Position numbers and translations under genes: made by a program
Notes under the pieces: generated by a model
Told to the model about the DNA's origin: nothing
Database searches by the model: none
What the model saw: the letters and a program-made list of their open reading frames with translations, nothing else
Assembly (NCBI RefSeq): GCF_041395345.1
Contig: NZ_JAWLAR010000009.1
Span: 62,001 to 126,000 of the forward strand
Direction of reading: 5' to 3'
Length of the DNA stretch: 64,000 bases
Origin: Dokdonella sp041395345
GTDB lineage: Bacteria > Pseudomonadota > Gammaproteobacteria > Xanthomonadales > Rhodanobacteraceae
Part shown: in pieces, positions 1-9,023 of the stretch
Layout: every line of letters begins with the position of its first letter
Numbering within the stretch: the stretch's first letter is position 1

Positions 1-14
1 GAATCGACTTCGTC

Positions 15-1760
15 CTATTCCTCATCATCAGGCTCGATACTCTCGGTCAACGGTTGCGGCACACTTCCGCCCCGGCAATCCGCAGCGACGGCCTCTGGTC
101 CAAACAGATACCAGGAGCGCCGGTTGGCATTGCCGACAAAGATCGACAATGCCGGATCCACGCAAGGTTGCATCGCTTCGTCGAGGATGAAAACCCTGCG
201 CCGGGCGGGCTCCGCCTCCTGCCACTGAATCGCCTCGGCCAATTGCCGATGGCGGGGTTTGCGGAATCCGAAATCCGTGACCGCGCGATCAGCAAGCAAC
301 AGGTTCTGCTCTTTCCAGCCCACCAGTGCAATCTGCGCATCAGGCCCGGCCAGCTCGCCGGCCTGGCGCATGAGTTTGGCGGCCGAATTGGAATCGTTGA
401 GGATCGGGTAGGCCCAGAATCCCCACAGCAGCCACATGCCCGCCAGGGTGACGCCCAGTCCGGTGACGCTTCGGCGTATGCGGAAAATCAACGCCGAGCA
501 GGCCGCCAGCGCACCGACGGCAACGATGAAGGCCCAGAGCATCACCCCGTTGTTGTCGATACCGCGCTCGATGACGAGTTCGTTGGCGCGCTGCATGGAT
601 CCGGACCACGCGTAGCTGCCAAGAGCAATAAACAGGATCGCGAGCAGCACGACAAACACGAACAGGGTCCAGCGAAACCACGGCCGCTGGCGCAGATCAT
701 CCAGGTAGGGCGCCACCAGCAAGGCGACCCACGGCAGCGCCGGCAGGATGTACATGTCACGCTTGCCGGTGGGAATCGAAAAGAACACGAACACGATCAC
801 GACCCAGCCCAGAGGCAGCAGGATGCGCGCGTCGCGGGCGCGCAACCGCTCGAGCCAGCGCGGAAAGGCGCCGACCATGGCGATCGTCAACGGCAACCAT
901 GCGTAGGCCACCACCTCGATGAAGTACCAGGGCGGGTGCTCGTGGGCCCACGAGTTTGCGTAGCGCCCTGCAGTCTGGCGGAACAGGATGTCGTGGGCGT
1001 AGGCCTGAAGTTCGGGCGAGTCACTGGTGGCCAGGGCGATCAGCAGGGGCGCGATCCACAAGCCGACCGCAATGAGGAACGCCAACGCGCCGCCGAGCCA
1101 GCGCAGGGCGCCACCTTCGAACCGGGGCAGGTGCTCCCAGCGGCGCCAGCGCGCAAGCAGGTACGGCAGGAACATGAACAGGGCGAGGATGCCGACGCCC
1201 TTGCTGATCACGCCGAGTCCGGCAGCGAAGCATCCGAGCCAGTAGGCGCGCCAGTTCGGACCCAGCAGGAAATGACGCAGCAACCCATAGTTGGCCAGGG
1301 TGATGAAGAACGTGACCAGCGGATCGATCTGCGCGCGTTTGGCCTGATAGACGAACTGGAATGTGGCGAGCACGGCGATTGCAGCCCACAAGCCGACCCG
1401 GTGGGTCCACAGGCGGCGGCCGAAATCGTAGATCAGGAACAGCGTACCCAACGCGGCCAGCAGTGAAGGCAGAAGGAAGGCAATCCGCCAGCTGCCCGTC
1501 AACGTGTAGGCGGCCGCCTGCATGGCCATGAACATCGGCGGCTTGTCGGAATAGAGCTCGGTACCGCGATGCGGGATCAGCCAGTTGCCGCTCTCGACCA
1601 TCTGCTTGGCGGCCAGCGCAAAGCGCGGCTCGTCGGCCGGCCAGGGGTCGCGCAGCCCGATACCTGCCCCGATGACCAGCAGGGCGACAAGCATGAACAA
1701 CCAGAGCTGGCGACGCTCTGTCTGTGTTCGCGGCGCGGGGATGAAATCGGTTGCGGACAT
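15..1760 (-). CDS. ArnT-like membrane glycosyltransferase (GT39/GT83, PMT_2 type)
   Basis: Predicted 581-residue integral membrane protein of the dolichyl-phosphate-mannose mannosyltransferase / ArnT superfamily, which transfers a sugar from a polyprenyl-phosphate donor to lipid A or another periplasmic acceptor. Seen: an N-terminal membrane segment (about 20-36), then the family's catalytic acidic pair in the first periplasmic loop (PADEPRF, residues 41-47), the downstream YSDKPPMF motif (70-77) typical of PMT_2, and about ten more hydrophobic segments. The ATG at 1760 was chosen because a GAGGG-like ribosome site precedes it; the reading frame stays open further upstream but would overlap the kinase gene. 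The true acceptor cannot be told from sequence. It lies directly downstream of the sensor kinase on the same strand and may be co-transcribed. Confidence 0.82.
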   Translation of the reverse strand: MSATDFIPAPRTQTERRQLWLFMLVALLVIGAGIGLRDPWPADEPRFALAAKQMVESGNWLIPHRGTELYSDKPPMFMAMQAAAYTLTGSWRIAFLLPSLLAALGTLFLIYDFGRRLWTHRVGLWAAIAVLATFQFVYQAKRAQIDPLVTFFITLANYGLLRHFLLGPNWRAYWLGCFAAGLGVISKGVGILALFMFLPYLLARWRRWEHLPRFEGGALRWLGGALAFLIAVGLWIAPLLIALATSDSPELQAYAHDILFRQTAGRYANSWAHEHPPWYFIEVVAYAWLPLTIAMVGAFPRWLERLRARDARILLPLGWVVIVFVFFSIPTGKRDMYILPALPWVALLVAPYLDDLRQRPWFRWTLFVFVVLLAILFIALGSYAWSGSMQRANELVIERGIDNNGVMLWAFIVAVGALAACSALIFRIRRSVTGLGVTLAGMWLLWGFWAYPILNDSNSAAKLMRQAGELAGPDAQIALVGWKEQNLLLADRAVTDFGFRKPRHRQLAEAIQWQEAEPARRRVFILDEAMQPCVDPALSIFVGNANRRSWYLFGPEAVAADCRGGSVPQPLTESIEPDDEE

Positions 1761-1818
1761 GCGGAACCCTCGGCAGTTGTCTTGCGGCCCGGCGAAGCCA
1801 CGGCCGGCAGCCATTGAA

Positions 1819-3978
1819 TCAGGGATTGCCCAATGGCAAGCGCATGAAGAATTCCGCACCGCCGCCTTCGCGCTGGGCGGCCCTCACGCTGCCGCCATGT
1901 TCTTCCGCGATTTTCTTGACGACCGCAAGGCCGAGCCCGGTACCACGCGACTTGCTTGAAGTGTAGGGCTCGAACCAGCGTTCGCCAAACCCCTCGGGCA
2001 ATCCGGAACCGTTGTCCGCAACAGAGACTTCGACCCAGGGCGTATCGCCGCTCTGGTCCACACGCGTGCTGACCACGATCTGCGGCTTGCGCAGATCGCC
2101 GATCGCTTCGAGGGCGTTCTTGAGCAGGTTGTGCAGGGCCTGGCGCAAGCGCACGGCATCGACCTTGACCATCGGGTCGCCATCGACGAACTGCCGGGTA
2201 AGACTGAGGCGCTGGTCATTGGCGTACAGATCCAGCACCTCCGCGATCAGCGCGTGCAATGCAACCGGTCGGGTGGTCAGCTGTGGCGGTCGTGCATAGT
2301 CGCCAAAGGCATTGACCATGGTTTTCAGCGCTTCGACCTGGCTGACGATGGTGTGCGTGGCCCGGTCCAGCAACTCGCTGTCGTCGGGCGGCAGCCGCCC
2401 GATGAATCGACGCCGCAGACGTTCGGCGGCAAGCTGGATCGGGGTCAGCGGATTCTTCACTTCATGCGCGAGCCGACGCGCCACCTCACCCCAGGCCGCA
2501 TCACGCTGGGCGCTGTTGAGCACGGTCAGATCGTCGAATACGGCCACGAACCCGCCATCGCCCGGCAGGGCCGCACCGCGCAACATCAGCACACGGCGAT
2601 CGTCACCATTCTCGATCACGATTTCCTCGCGCCATTCGCGCAAGCCTTCGCGCATGTGCCGGGCGAGCGGATCGGCGATCGGCGCCAGCTCCGGCCGCGC
2701 ACGCTTGATGTCGGCCAGGCTGCTGCCACTGTAGTTGCCCAACGGGACGCCGAGAATCGCTTCGCCGGCGCGATTGGCCACGCGCAGGATGCCCGTGTTG
2801 TCGAATCCGAGCACGCCGGCAGACAGTCGTTCAAGCACCGCGCCGAGCCAGACGCGCTGCGTGTCGATTTCCTGCGCACTGTGTTGTGCGCGCATGCGTG
2901 CCAGTTCCAGTTCGCGCGTCATCTGGCTGAAGGAATTGACCAGATGACCGAGCTCGTCATTGCTCGCGATCGGCAGTGGCGTGTCAAAGCGGCCAGCGCC
3001 GACCGCTCGGGTGGCGTGGATCAGTCGACCCACCGGCGCGAGCAGTCGACGCGACACGCCAAACGCGGCCAGCACCGCAAACAGCACCGAAAGCAGCAAC
3101 ACGAAGGTGAGAATCAAGCCGAACGTGAGCTTCAGCGAACCGCGCAGATATTTCAGACGCTGGAAATCGAAGCTCGCGTTCTCGATGCTGCGCGTCAACG
3201 GCTGCAGGCGTTCCGGCAGCGGGAACAGTCCCTGCAACATGCGCCGCTTGCCGCCGAGCCCGACGGCACCAATGGGAATCACCACGCGAATCAGCAGCAG
3301 GTCGCCAAGCGGCTCGGCCGCGGCGAAGCGGTTTTCGCCACTAACCCGCATCAGCGTCGCCGAGTCCGGAAACAGCGGATCGAGAAAAGCCGGATCGGAG
3401 CTGGCCATGGCCAGCACCCGACGATCGGCATCGAACACGCTGAGCTGGATCGCGCCGAGCGGTTCGATCTCACGGTCCAGACTGGCCTGCAGGTTGCGGT
3501 CGAAGACGCTGACCAGTTCATCGGCCAGCTCGGCCGTACCGGACTCGGCATTCCTGAGATGTTCATCGATGACGATACGACCGACTTCGAGCGCGTCATC
3601 AAGCGCGCGCTCGAGGTTGACGTCGAACCAGCTGTCGACCGTGGCATTGATGAAACGCAGGGAAAACCCGTACACAACGATGACCGGCGGCACCGCCAGC
3701 AGGATGAGTATCAGGAGCAGGCGTCGACTGAGCCGCGCGCCCGGCGCGTCGCGAACAAGATCCCGGCGCAGTCGCCAAAGGCGCTGGGCGATCAAGGCGA
3801 GCAGGACCACAAGCGCAAACACGGCCGCACCCAGAACCCAGCGATAGGCGTCGACAAATTCGCCCGTGCCGCCGGCCGCCTGTTCGGCCAGCTTCAGCGA
3901 AGCCGCGAGCAGGCCGAACACGGCCAGCGTCGGCAGCAGGCGCCGCCCGATGAAGTTCAGCCAGCCGCGACGGTCCAC
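1819..3978 (-). CDS. ntrY: NtrY-like membrane sensor histidine kinase
   Basis: 719-residue sensor kinase of the NtrY type (nitrogen or redox signalling in known members). Domains seen: three membrane segments near residues 10-30, 47-66 and 86-108, a periplasmic region of about 175 residues, a fourth membrane segment (about 283-307), HAMP linker (308-362), PAS domain (about 380-490), HisKA with phospho-acceptor His505 in HEVKNPLTP, then HATPase with N-box HNLLKNALEAI (616-626), G1 DNGSGLP (655-661) and G2 GTGLGL (679-684). Start is GTG at 3978, which overlaps the stop of the DUF4390 gene by 22 bases, implying translational coupling. The usual partner gene ntrX does not follow; a glycosyltransferase does, so the response regulator must be elsewhere or lost. 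Confidence 0.9.
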   Translation of the reverse strand: MDRRGWLNFIGRRLLPTLAVFGLLAASLKLAEQAAGGTGEFVDAYRWVLGAAVFALVVLLALIAQRLWRLRRDLVRDAPGARLSRRLLLILILLAVPPVIVVYGFSLRFINATVDSWFDVNLERALDDALEVGRIVIDEHLRNAESGTAELADELVSVFDRNLQASLDREIEPLGAIQLSVFDADRRVLAMASSDPAFLDPLFPDSATLMRVSGENRFAAAEPLGDLLLIRVVIPIGAVGLGGKRRMLQGLFPLPERLQPLTRSIENASFDFQRLKYLRGSLKLTFGLILTFVLLLSVLFAVLAAFGVSRRLLAPVGRLIHATRAVGAGRFDTPLPIASNDELGHLVNSFSQMTRELELARMRAQHSAQEIDTQRVWLGAVLERLSAGVLGFDNTGILRVANRAGEAILGVPLGNYSGSSLADIKRARPELAPIADPLARHMREGLREWREEIVIENGDDRRVLMLRGAALPGDGGFVAVFDDLTVLNSAQRDAAWGEVARRLAHEVKNPLTPIQLAAERLRRRFIGRLPPDDSELLDRATHTIVSQVEALKTMVNAFGDYARPPQLTTRPVALHALIAEVLDLYANDQRLSLTRQFVDGDPMVKVDAVRLRQALHNLLKNALEAIGDLRKPQIVVSTRVDQSGDTPWVEVSVADNGSGLPEGFGERWFEPYTSSKSRGTGLGLAVVKKIAEEHGGSVRAAQREGGGAEFFMRLPLGNP

Positions 3979-4508
3979 ACATACTCCGGTGCAATCAGTC
4001 GCCAGGCAGGTTCGAGCATGGCCGGGAGGCGCAATGCGCCAGGAAGTGCTGCGTGGTCGAGACCGACTTCGAGGCTGAGGCGCGTGCCTGGCGGCAAGTT
4101 GGCGAAGTGTCCCGACAATGGCAGATGCAGGGCAGCCAGCGCGTCGGTCAGGTATCCGTAGGCGGGAAAGCTGCGCAACTCGCCGGTACTCGTATCGCGC
4201 AACTGGTATCGTCGTGTCAGGGGAAAATAACGCAATTCAACCTGCCGACGATCGTGTGCGAGTCCGTGCTCGCCTTCAGCTTGCAGGCGGACTTCCAGCG
4301 TGATCGGAATACCGTGCTCGAGCGCATCGCTGATCGGCCCGTTCAACTGGCAATCCAGATCCAGTTCGAGACGTGGCCCTTCGGCAACGGCAACCAGTTG
4401 CGCATCGCGAATCAGAAGGGTTCCGGGCGCCTGGTCGCGCAATACTTCGCAGCCGGCCAGAAGGCCGACCAGGCAAAGCGAGCTAGCGAGTTTTTTCCAG
4501 TAGCGCAT
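3957..4508 (-). CDS. DUF4390 domain lipoprotein
   Basis: 183-residue exported protein. The N-terminus (MRYWKKLASSLCLVGLLAGC) is a lipoprotein signal peptide ending in the lipobox LLAGC, so the mature protein should be attached to a membrane at that cysteine. The body matches what is known as DUF4390, a family of unknown function found between rsmB and the ntrY-like kinase gene in Lysobacterales and relatives. The ATG at 4508 was chosen because the signal peptide starts there; it overlaps the end of rsmB by 26 bases, and its own stop overlaps the ntrY start. The tight overlaps on both sides suggest it works with, or is at least co-produced with, the sensor kinase. Function unknown. Confidence 0.85.
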   Translation of the reverse strand: MRYWKKLASSLCLVGLLAGCEVLRDQAPGTLLIRDAQLVAVAEGPRLELDLDCQLNGPISDALEHGIPITLEVRLQAEGEHGLAHDRRQVELRYFPLTRRYQLRDTSTGELRSFPAYGYLTDALAALHLPLSGHFANLPPGTRLSLEVGLDHAALPGALRLPAMLEPAWRLIAPEYVWTVAAG

Positions 4509-5805
4509 AGTAGAAACCATCCATCCCCTTGTGCCCCGGGAAGTTTTGCCGACCGGCACCGGCGGCACGTCCATGGCGATCCTGGATGGGCAGAGCCCTG
4601 GCATCGCTGCAGGCATCCAGCAACCGGGCAACCGTCGCCTCGTTTTCGGCACGCAACAACGAGCAGGTTGCGTAGAGCAGCTTGCCTCCGGGGGCGAGCA
4701 TAGGCCACAGAGCTGTTCCAAGTCTTGCCTGGATCGCCGCCAACGGGGCGATATCTGCTGCACGCCGGTGCAGCTTGATGTCAGGCTGACGCCGAATGAT
4801 GCCGGTTGCCGAACAGGGCGCATCGAGCAGGATGCGATCGAACGGGCGCCCGTCCCACCAGTCGTCGGAGCGCGACGCATCGGCATGTACGACCGTGGCT
4901 TCGAGTCCGAGCCGGAGCAGATTCTCTCGCAAGCGCGGCAGACGGCCGGCATCAGAATCCAGTGCCGTCATTTCCACATTGGCGCGCTCCAGGGCATGAG
5001 CCGTCTTGCCTCCGGGGGCGGCACAGGCGTCCAGCACGCGCTGACCATCCTTCAGATCGAGCAGATCGGCAACCTGCTGGGCTGCGCCATCCTGGACCGA
5101 GAAATGCCCTTCGGCAAAACCCGGCAGGCGGCTGACATCGGTGCTTTCCTCAAGCGTGATCGCATCGGCCAGGTGCAAGGGCGCGTGCGCGGTCATGCCG
5201 GCCTGTTGCAGCCGCTCAAGCAACGCATCGCGCGTGCAACGGCGGCGATTCACGCGCAAGGTCAGCAGTGCCTCGCGGTTGTTCTCCTCGAGAATGCTGT
5301 CCGCATCGCGTGGCCAGTCATTGCGGATGCGATCAATCAGCCAGCGCGGATGAGCATGCCGGCTGACCTCATCGAGATCGGCCTCGGCCAGCAGCGAGGC
5401 TCGTTCCCGCAGAAAGCGTCTCAGCACCGCATTGACCAGGCCAGCGTGACGCGGCTGGCCGAGCAATCTCGCCGCATCCACGCAGGCGGCGACCACGGCG
5501 TAGTCGGGCATGCGCATGACTTCGATCTGCACAAACCCCAGTACCAGGAGGCCGTGAATATCGCGTGCCTTATCGGGCAAGCCGCGCTCGAGCATCCGCC
5601 CCAGAACGGCATCGAAGCGCAGCCACCAGCGCGCAGACGCAAACAGGGTCGCCGCGAGCAGGGCGCGATCGCGCGGATCTGCACTGCGTGACGCGCGCGC
5701 ATCGAATGCAACCCTGAGGGATACGCCATCGAACACGACCCGGGCCAGTGTTCGGGCCGCTTCGGCGCGGATAGCGGCGCCTGAGTTGTCTGTCCTGCCG
5801 CTCAT
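4483..5805 (-). CDS. rsmB: 16S rRNA (cytosine-967-C5) methyltransferase RsmB
   Basis: 440-residue SAM-dependent methyltransferase that makes m5C967 in 16S rRNA. Domains: an N-terminal NusB-like RNA-binding domain (about residues 10-140) and a C-terminal RsmB/NOP catalytic domain. Seen motifs: SAM-binding DACAAPGGKT (259-268), motif IV DAPCS with Cys331, and motif VI YATCS with the catalytic nucleophile Cys381. The length agrees with the family. Its ATG overlaps the stop of fmt by four bases (5802-5805), the classical fmt-rsmB arrangement, and its 3' end overlaps the next gene. Confidence 0.95.
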   Translation of the reverse strand: MSGRTDNSGAAIRAEAARTLARVVFDGVSLRVAFDARASRSADPRDRALLAATLFASARWWLRFDAVLGRMLERGLPDKARDIHGLLVLGFVQIEVMRMPDYAVVAACVDAARLLGQPRHAGLVNAVLRRFLRERASLLAEADLDEVSRHAHPRWLIDRIRNDWPRDADSILEENNREALLTLRVNRRRCTRDALLERLQQAGMTAHAPLHLADAITLEESTDVSRLPGFAEGHFSVQDGAAQQVADLLDLKDGQRVLDACAAPGGKTAHALERANVEMTALDSDAGRLPRLRENLLRLGLEATVVHADASRSDDWWDGRPFDRILLDAPCSATGIIRRQPDIKLHRRAADIAPLAAIQARLGTALWPMLAPGGKLLYATCSLLRAENEATVARLLDACSDARALPIQDRHGRAAGAGRQNFPGHKGMDGFYYALLEKTR

Positions 5806-6758
5806 GCCGGCGAGTCAGCGTCGGCCATGTCTGCCAGCCCGGGCCGCGCGTTCAGCCAGTCGCGCACTGCCATTCGGCGCCCGCCATCGCGCTGAATTTC
5901 GCGGATGCGCAGAGTGCCTTCGGAACAGGCCACGTCGATGCCATCCGTGGCGTAGCGCAGCACGCTGCCAGGCGCGGCCTGATGCGTTGACTGCAAAGCC
6001 CGAGCCGACCAGATTCGCAGGCGCTCACCCGCCAGCACGGTTTCCGCTACCGGCCAGGGATTGAATGCACGCACCTTGCGTTCGAGCGCTATCGCGGGCT
6101 CGTTCCAGTCGAGCCGGGCCTCGGTCTTGTCGAGCTTGTGCGCATAGGTGATCCCGGTCTCAGCCTGCGCCACGGCGGCCGGAAGCTCACCCGCAATCAG
6201 TCGGGCTATCCCGTCGGCCAGGATTTCTGCGCCCAGTCGGCACAGACGGTCATGCAGGGAACCCCCTGTCTCGTCATCGGCGAGCGGCGTGCGCCGCTCA
6301 AGCAGGACCGGGCCGGTGTCGAGGCCGGCCTCCATCTGCATCAGGTCGACTCCGGATTCCCGGTCACCGGCCAGAATCGCACGCTGGATCGGCGCCGCGC
6401 CGCGCCAGCGCGGCAACAACGAGGCATGTACGTTCCAGCAACCGTACCGGGGGATGGCAAGAATGGATCGCGGCAGGATCAGGCCGTAGGCGACCACGAC
6501 GAGCAGATCGGGGCGCCAGTCAGCGAATCGCTTCCTTGACTCGACGGTTCGCAACGAATCGGGCTGCTCGACCGGAATTCCTGCAGTCAGTGCGAGCTGC
6601 TTGACCGGGCCCGGAACCAACTTGCGGCCGCGTCCCGAAGGGCGATCCGGCTGCGTGTAAACCGCTACCACCTCGGCTTCCGAATCGAGACAGGCCTGCA
6701 GGCAAGGCACGGCGAAATCCGGCGTTCCCGCGAACACCAGGCGCAGGCTTTTTTTCAT
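5802..6758 (-). CDS. fmt: Methionyl-tRNA formyltransferase
   Basis: 318-residue enzyme that formylates Met-tRNAfMet using 10-formyl-tetrahydrofolate, in the cytoplasm, to make the initiator tRNA. Seen: the N-terminal FAGTPDFA motif (about 9-16), the folate-site signature HASLLPRWRGAAPIQRAI near residues 112-129 with the catalytic Asn-His-Asp set (Asn just before HASLLP; Asp in GLDTGPVL), and a C-terminal OB-like tRNA-binding domain. It starts three bases after the end of def and overlaps rsmB, giving a def-fmt-rsmB operon as in many gammaproteobacteria. Confidence 0.96.
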   Translation of the reverse strand: MKKSLRLVFAGTPDFAVPCLQACLDSEAEVVAVYTQPDRPSGRGRKLVPGPVKQLALTAGIPVEQPDSLRTVESRKRFADWRPDLLVVVAYGLILPRSILAIPRYGCWNVHASLLPRWRGAAPIQRAILAGDRESGVDLMQMEAGLDTGPVLLERRTPLADDETGGSLHDRLCRLGAEILADGIARLIAGELPAAVAQAETGITYAHKLDKTEARLDWNEPAIALERKVRAFNPWPVAETVLAGERLRIWSARALQSTHQAAPGSVLRYATDGIDVACSEGTLRIREIQRDGGRRMAVRDWLNARPGLADMADADSPA

Positions 6759-6761
6759 CGC

Positions 6762-7286
6762 TCAGGCGCTTGCCGGCGAGGCAACATCAGCGTGGCGGCG
6801 CTGCTTCTCGAGTTTCTTGCGCACCATGTCCCGTTTCAGCGGCGACAGGTAGTCGACGAACAGCTTTCCGATCAGGTGATCCATCTCATGCTGGATGCAG
6901 ACCGCGAGCAATCCGTCGGCCTCGAGCTCGATGGGCTCGCCCTTGAGGTCCTGCGCAGCAACCCGAATGCGATCGGCACGATCCACGTCGGCGAAAATGC
7001 CGGGCACCGAGAGGCAGCCTTCCTGGCAGGTCTGGCTGCCGCTGCGCTCGAGAATGCGCGGATTGACCAAGGTCATCGGTGAATCCTTTTCTTCGGAGAC
7101 ATCGAGGACCAGCATCTGGATGTGCCGATCAACCTGTGAGGCTGCCAGGCCGATTCCCGGCGCTGCGTACATGGTTTCGAGCATGTCCACGGACAATTGT
7201 TTCAGCGCCGCGTCGAATTTCTCGACCGGCTTGGCCCTGGTACGCAGCCGCGGATCTGGAAATTCAAGAATATTGAGGAGAGTCAT
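6762..7286 (-). CDS. def: Peptide deformylase
   Basis: 174-residue Fe(II)/Zn hydrolase that removes the formyl group from nascent proteins. All three signature motifs are present: GIGLAA (44-49), EGCLSVP (89-95, metal ligand Cys91) and QHEMDH (132-137, metal ligands His133 and His137, catalytic Glu134). The ATG at 7286 begins MTLLNILEFPD, the expected start for this family; a longer in-frame start at 7328 would add 14 unconserved residues. An AGGAG-like ribosome site lies within 7269-7280 in the plus-strand numbering only as coding sequence, so the start rests on homology. First gene of the def-fmt-rsmB-DUF4390-ntrY run. Confidence 0.96.
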   Translation of the reverse strand: MTLLNILEFPDPRLRTRAKPVEKFDAALKQLSVDMLETMYAAPGIGLAASQVDRHIQMLVLDVSEEKDSPMTLVNPRILERSGSQTCQEGCLSVPGIFADVDRADRIRVAAQDLKGEPIELEADGLLAVCIQHEMDHLIGKLFVDYLSPLKRDMVRKKLEKQRRHADVASPASA

Positions 7287-7619
7287 GGTGTTGGATCCGG
7301 ATTTGCGGAGCGTCTGCCTGCCGTGCATACCCGATGATCTGGGGGCGCGACGGGAGCAGACAAGTCATTTGGGCCGCTAAAAGTCTACGCGTTTGCTGCC
7401 TTTCAGGCGATTGTTGGCGGTTTTCGGCCACATCAGGCCAAATCAGCGCAACCGAGGCCGCTTTCCCGGCCTCGTTTGCGCTGCAGCATCGCTGCTGTCG
7501 GGGTCGCTGGCTGGCGCGGTTTGCGACGAGGTTCAGGTTTCCGGGTGCCGGTCGTTTTCTCAGGTTAAAGTTTCCTATACACTCGCCAAAGCCATAGGGG
7601 AATCAGGTAATTGGCAGCC
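7287..7619. other. Divergent intergenic region between def and the LysM gene
   Basis: 333 bases with no convincing gene. It must hold the promoters of the two divergent units. A TATACA hexamer at 7577-7582, about 40 bases before the LysM start, could be a -10 box, but no good -35 is spaced correctly. No hairpin or repeat stands out. Confidence 0.5.
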
Positions 7620-8777
7620 ATGCTTAAAAAACTACTTTCGATTTCTGCGGGACTCCTGCTTACGGTTTCGGTTTTCGCCGCAAATCAATGGGCCGAGAAC
7701 GCGCCGAACCGCTATGTCGTGCAGAAAGGCGACACGCTGTGGAGCATTTCCGCCAAGTTCCTGATCAAGCCTTGGCACTGGCCCGAGATCTGGCAACTCA
7801 ATCCGGATGTCCGCAATCCCCACTTGATCTATCCGGGTGACGAACTGGTCCTGTCCGGCGATGGCGTCAGCCACGGTCCTGGATCGATCGGGCCGCATGC
7901 GCGGGTGACCTCGCTTGAAAACGCGGTCAAGCCGATTCCGTTGTCGCTGCTCAAGCAATTCCTCAAGAATGCGCGCATCGTCGACGAAGCGACCATGGAA
8001 AACGCGCCTGCCGTCGTCGGCATCGAAGAGAACCGCCTGCGCGGAACCACCGGGCAACTGGTCTACATCCGCAATCTGGATGCCCAGGTCGGCGACCGCT
8101 TCGCCGTGGTCCGGGCCGGCGGACGCTACTACGACATGCCGCCTGAAGAGGAGGGTGCACAGCGCGAAGTCTACCGTCAGGATCGTGATGGCTGGAATGG
8201 TCGCAAGAACCTGCTCTGGCAGCATGGCCCCCACGAAATCACCCTGAGCGGCCGGGTTCGGTTCCTGGGCTACGAAGTGCTCGATTTCGGCACGGTGCAA
8301 GTCACGCGCACCGGCGAAGTCGCTTCCGCCCTGGTGATGAATGCGGACTTCGAGGTCAACAAGGGCGACTACATCCTGCCGCTGGACCCGAAACCCTACG
8401 ACGATCAATACGTGCCGCATCCACCGGCCCAGATGCCGGAGAACATGCGCGTGGTCGCCTTCACCGGAGCCTTGTCCTCGGTCGGTACCTATCAGGTGGT
8501 TGCGCTTTCCCGCGGCAGCGAGGATGGCGTCGACAATGGCACCACGTACTCGATTTACACGGAAGGCGAGACTGTCCAGGACATCACGGACTATCCGACG
8601 GGTTCGTCGAAGGCATTCTTCAACCCGCACGACAAGAACGTGAAGCTGCCCCCGGAGTTCGTCGGCCACGTGATGATTTTCCGCACATTCCAGCGGGTCA
8701 GCTACGGTCTGATCATGGATGGCGTGCGTCCGGTGTCGCTTGGCGACTTCCTGCACGATCCCGACAGCACGCCCTGA
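7620..8777 (+). CDS. Secreted LysM-domain protein
   Basis: 385-residue exported protein that should bind peptidoglycan. Seen: a signal peptide (MLKKLLSISAGLLLTVSVFA, residues 1-20), a LysM domain at about 32-80 (RYVVQKGDTLWSISAKFL ... NPHLIYPGDEL), then about 300 residues with no catalytic motif recognised. This protein precedes dprA in many Lysobacterales genomes. Two starts are possible: TTG at 7611, with AGGGG about ten bases upstream, or ATG at 7620, which gives the cleaner signal peptide; the latter is used. A strong terminator follows, so it is a single-gene unit. Confidence 0.85.
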   Translation: MLKKLLSISAGLLLTVSVFAANQWAENAPNRYVVQKGDTLWSISAKFLIKPWHWPEIWQLNPDVRNPHLIYPGDELVLSGDGVSHGPGSIGPHARVTSLENAVKPIPLSLLKQFLKNARIVDEATMENAPAVVGIEENRLRGTTGQLVYIRNLDAQVGDRFAVVRAGGRYYDMPPEEEGAQREVYRQDRDGWNGRKNLLWQHGPHEITLSGRVRFLGYEVLDFGTVQVTRTGEVASALVMNADFEVNKGDYILPLDPKPYDDQYVPHPPAQMPENMRVVAFTGALSSVGTYQVVALSRGSEDGVDNGTTYSIYTEGETVQDITDYPTGSSKAFFNPHDKNVKLPPEFVGHVMIFRTFQRVSYGLIMDGVRPVSLGDFLHDPDSTP

Positions 8778-8802
8778 GCAGCAACCTGACGGCATGACCC
8801 GG

Positions 8803-8833
8803 CGGCGCGGTGGATTCCACCGCGCCGTTTTCA
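8803..8833 (+). terminator. Rho-independent terminator after the LysM gene
   Basis: An 11-bp perfect stem (arms 8803-8813 and 8817-8827, arm CGGCGCGGTGG) with a three-base ATT loop is followed at once by TTTTCATT. It lies 26 bases after the LysM stop codon and separates that gene from dprA. Confidence 0.9.
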
Positions 8834-8885
8834 TTACTGCAGATTCGCGGGCGAATCACCGGCGCTTGCGGTTGGGGGCGAAAGT

Positions 8886-8915
8886 TTGACAGTGTCAGGA
8901 CGGACAACGACGATG
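8886..8915 (+). promoter_or_regulatory. Possible dprA promoter with an 11-bp palindrome at the -35
   Basis: A consensus TTGACA lies at 8886-8891 and a poor -10 (GACGAT, 8909-8914) 17 bases later. TGACAGTGTCA (8887-8897) is a perfect 5-1-5 palindrome overlapping the -35 and could be an operator. The -10 is weak, so this is tentative. Confidence 0.3.
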
Positions 8916-9023
8916 GGAGAGCCCATCGCAGCTTCATGGGACAAGAGATGGCGGGCAAGGGAAGCGTTCTGGAATATTCGAAGATCAGCCGATCGAGATC
9001 CGCCTGACTGCTAGACTTCAAGG

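Noticed and set aside
54..1466. 470-codon open frame on the plus strand, opposite the ArnT-like gene
   Set aside because: Same reason: no domain, biased composition, and the opposite frame has conserved motifs and membrane segments.
2131..4161. 676-codon open frame on the plus strand, opposite ntrY
   Set aside because: It is antisense to a kinase with all catalytic motifs. Its translation is Gln/His/Arg-rich low-order sequence, as expected for the opposite strand of a high-GC gene.
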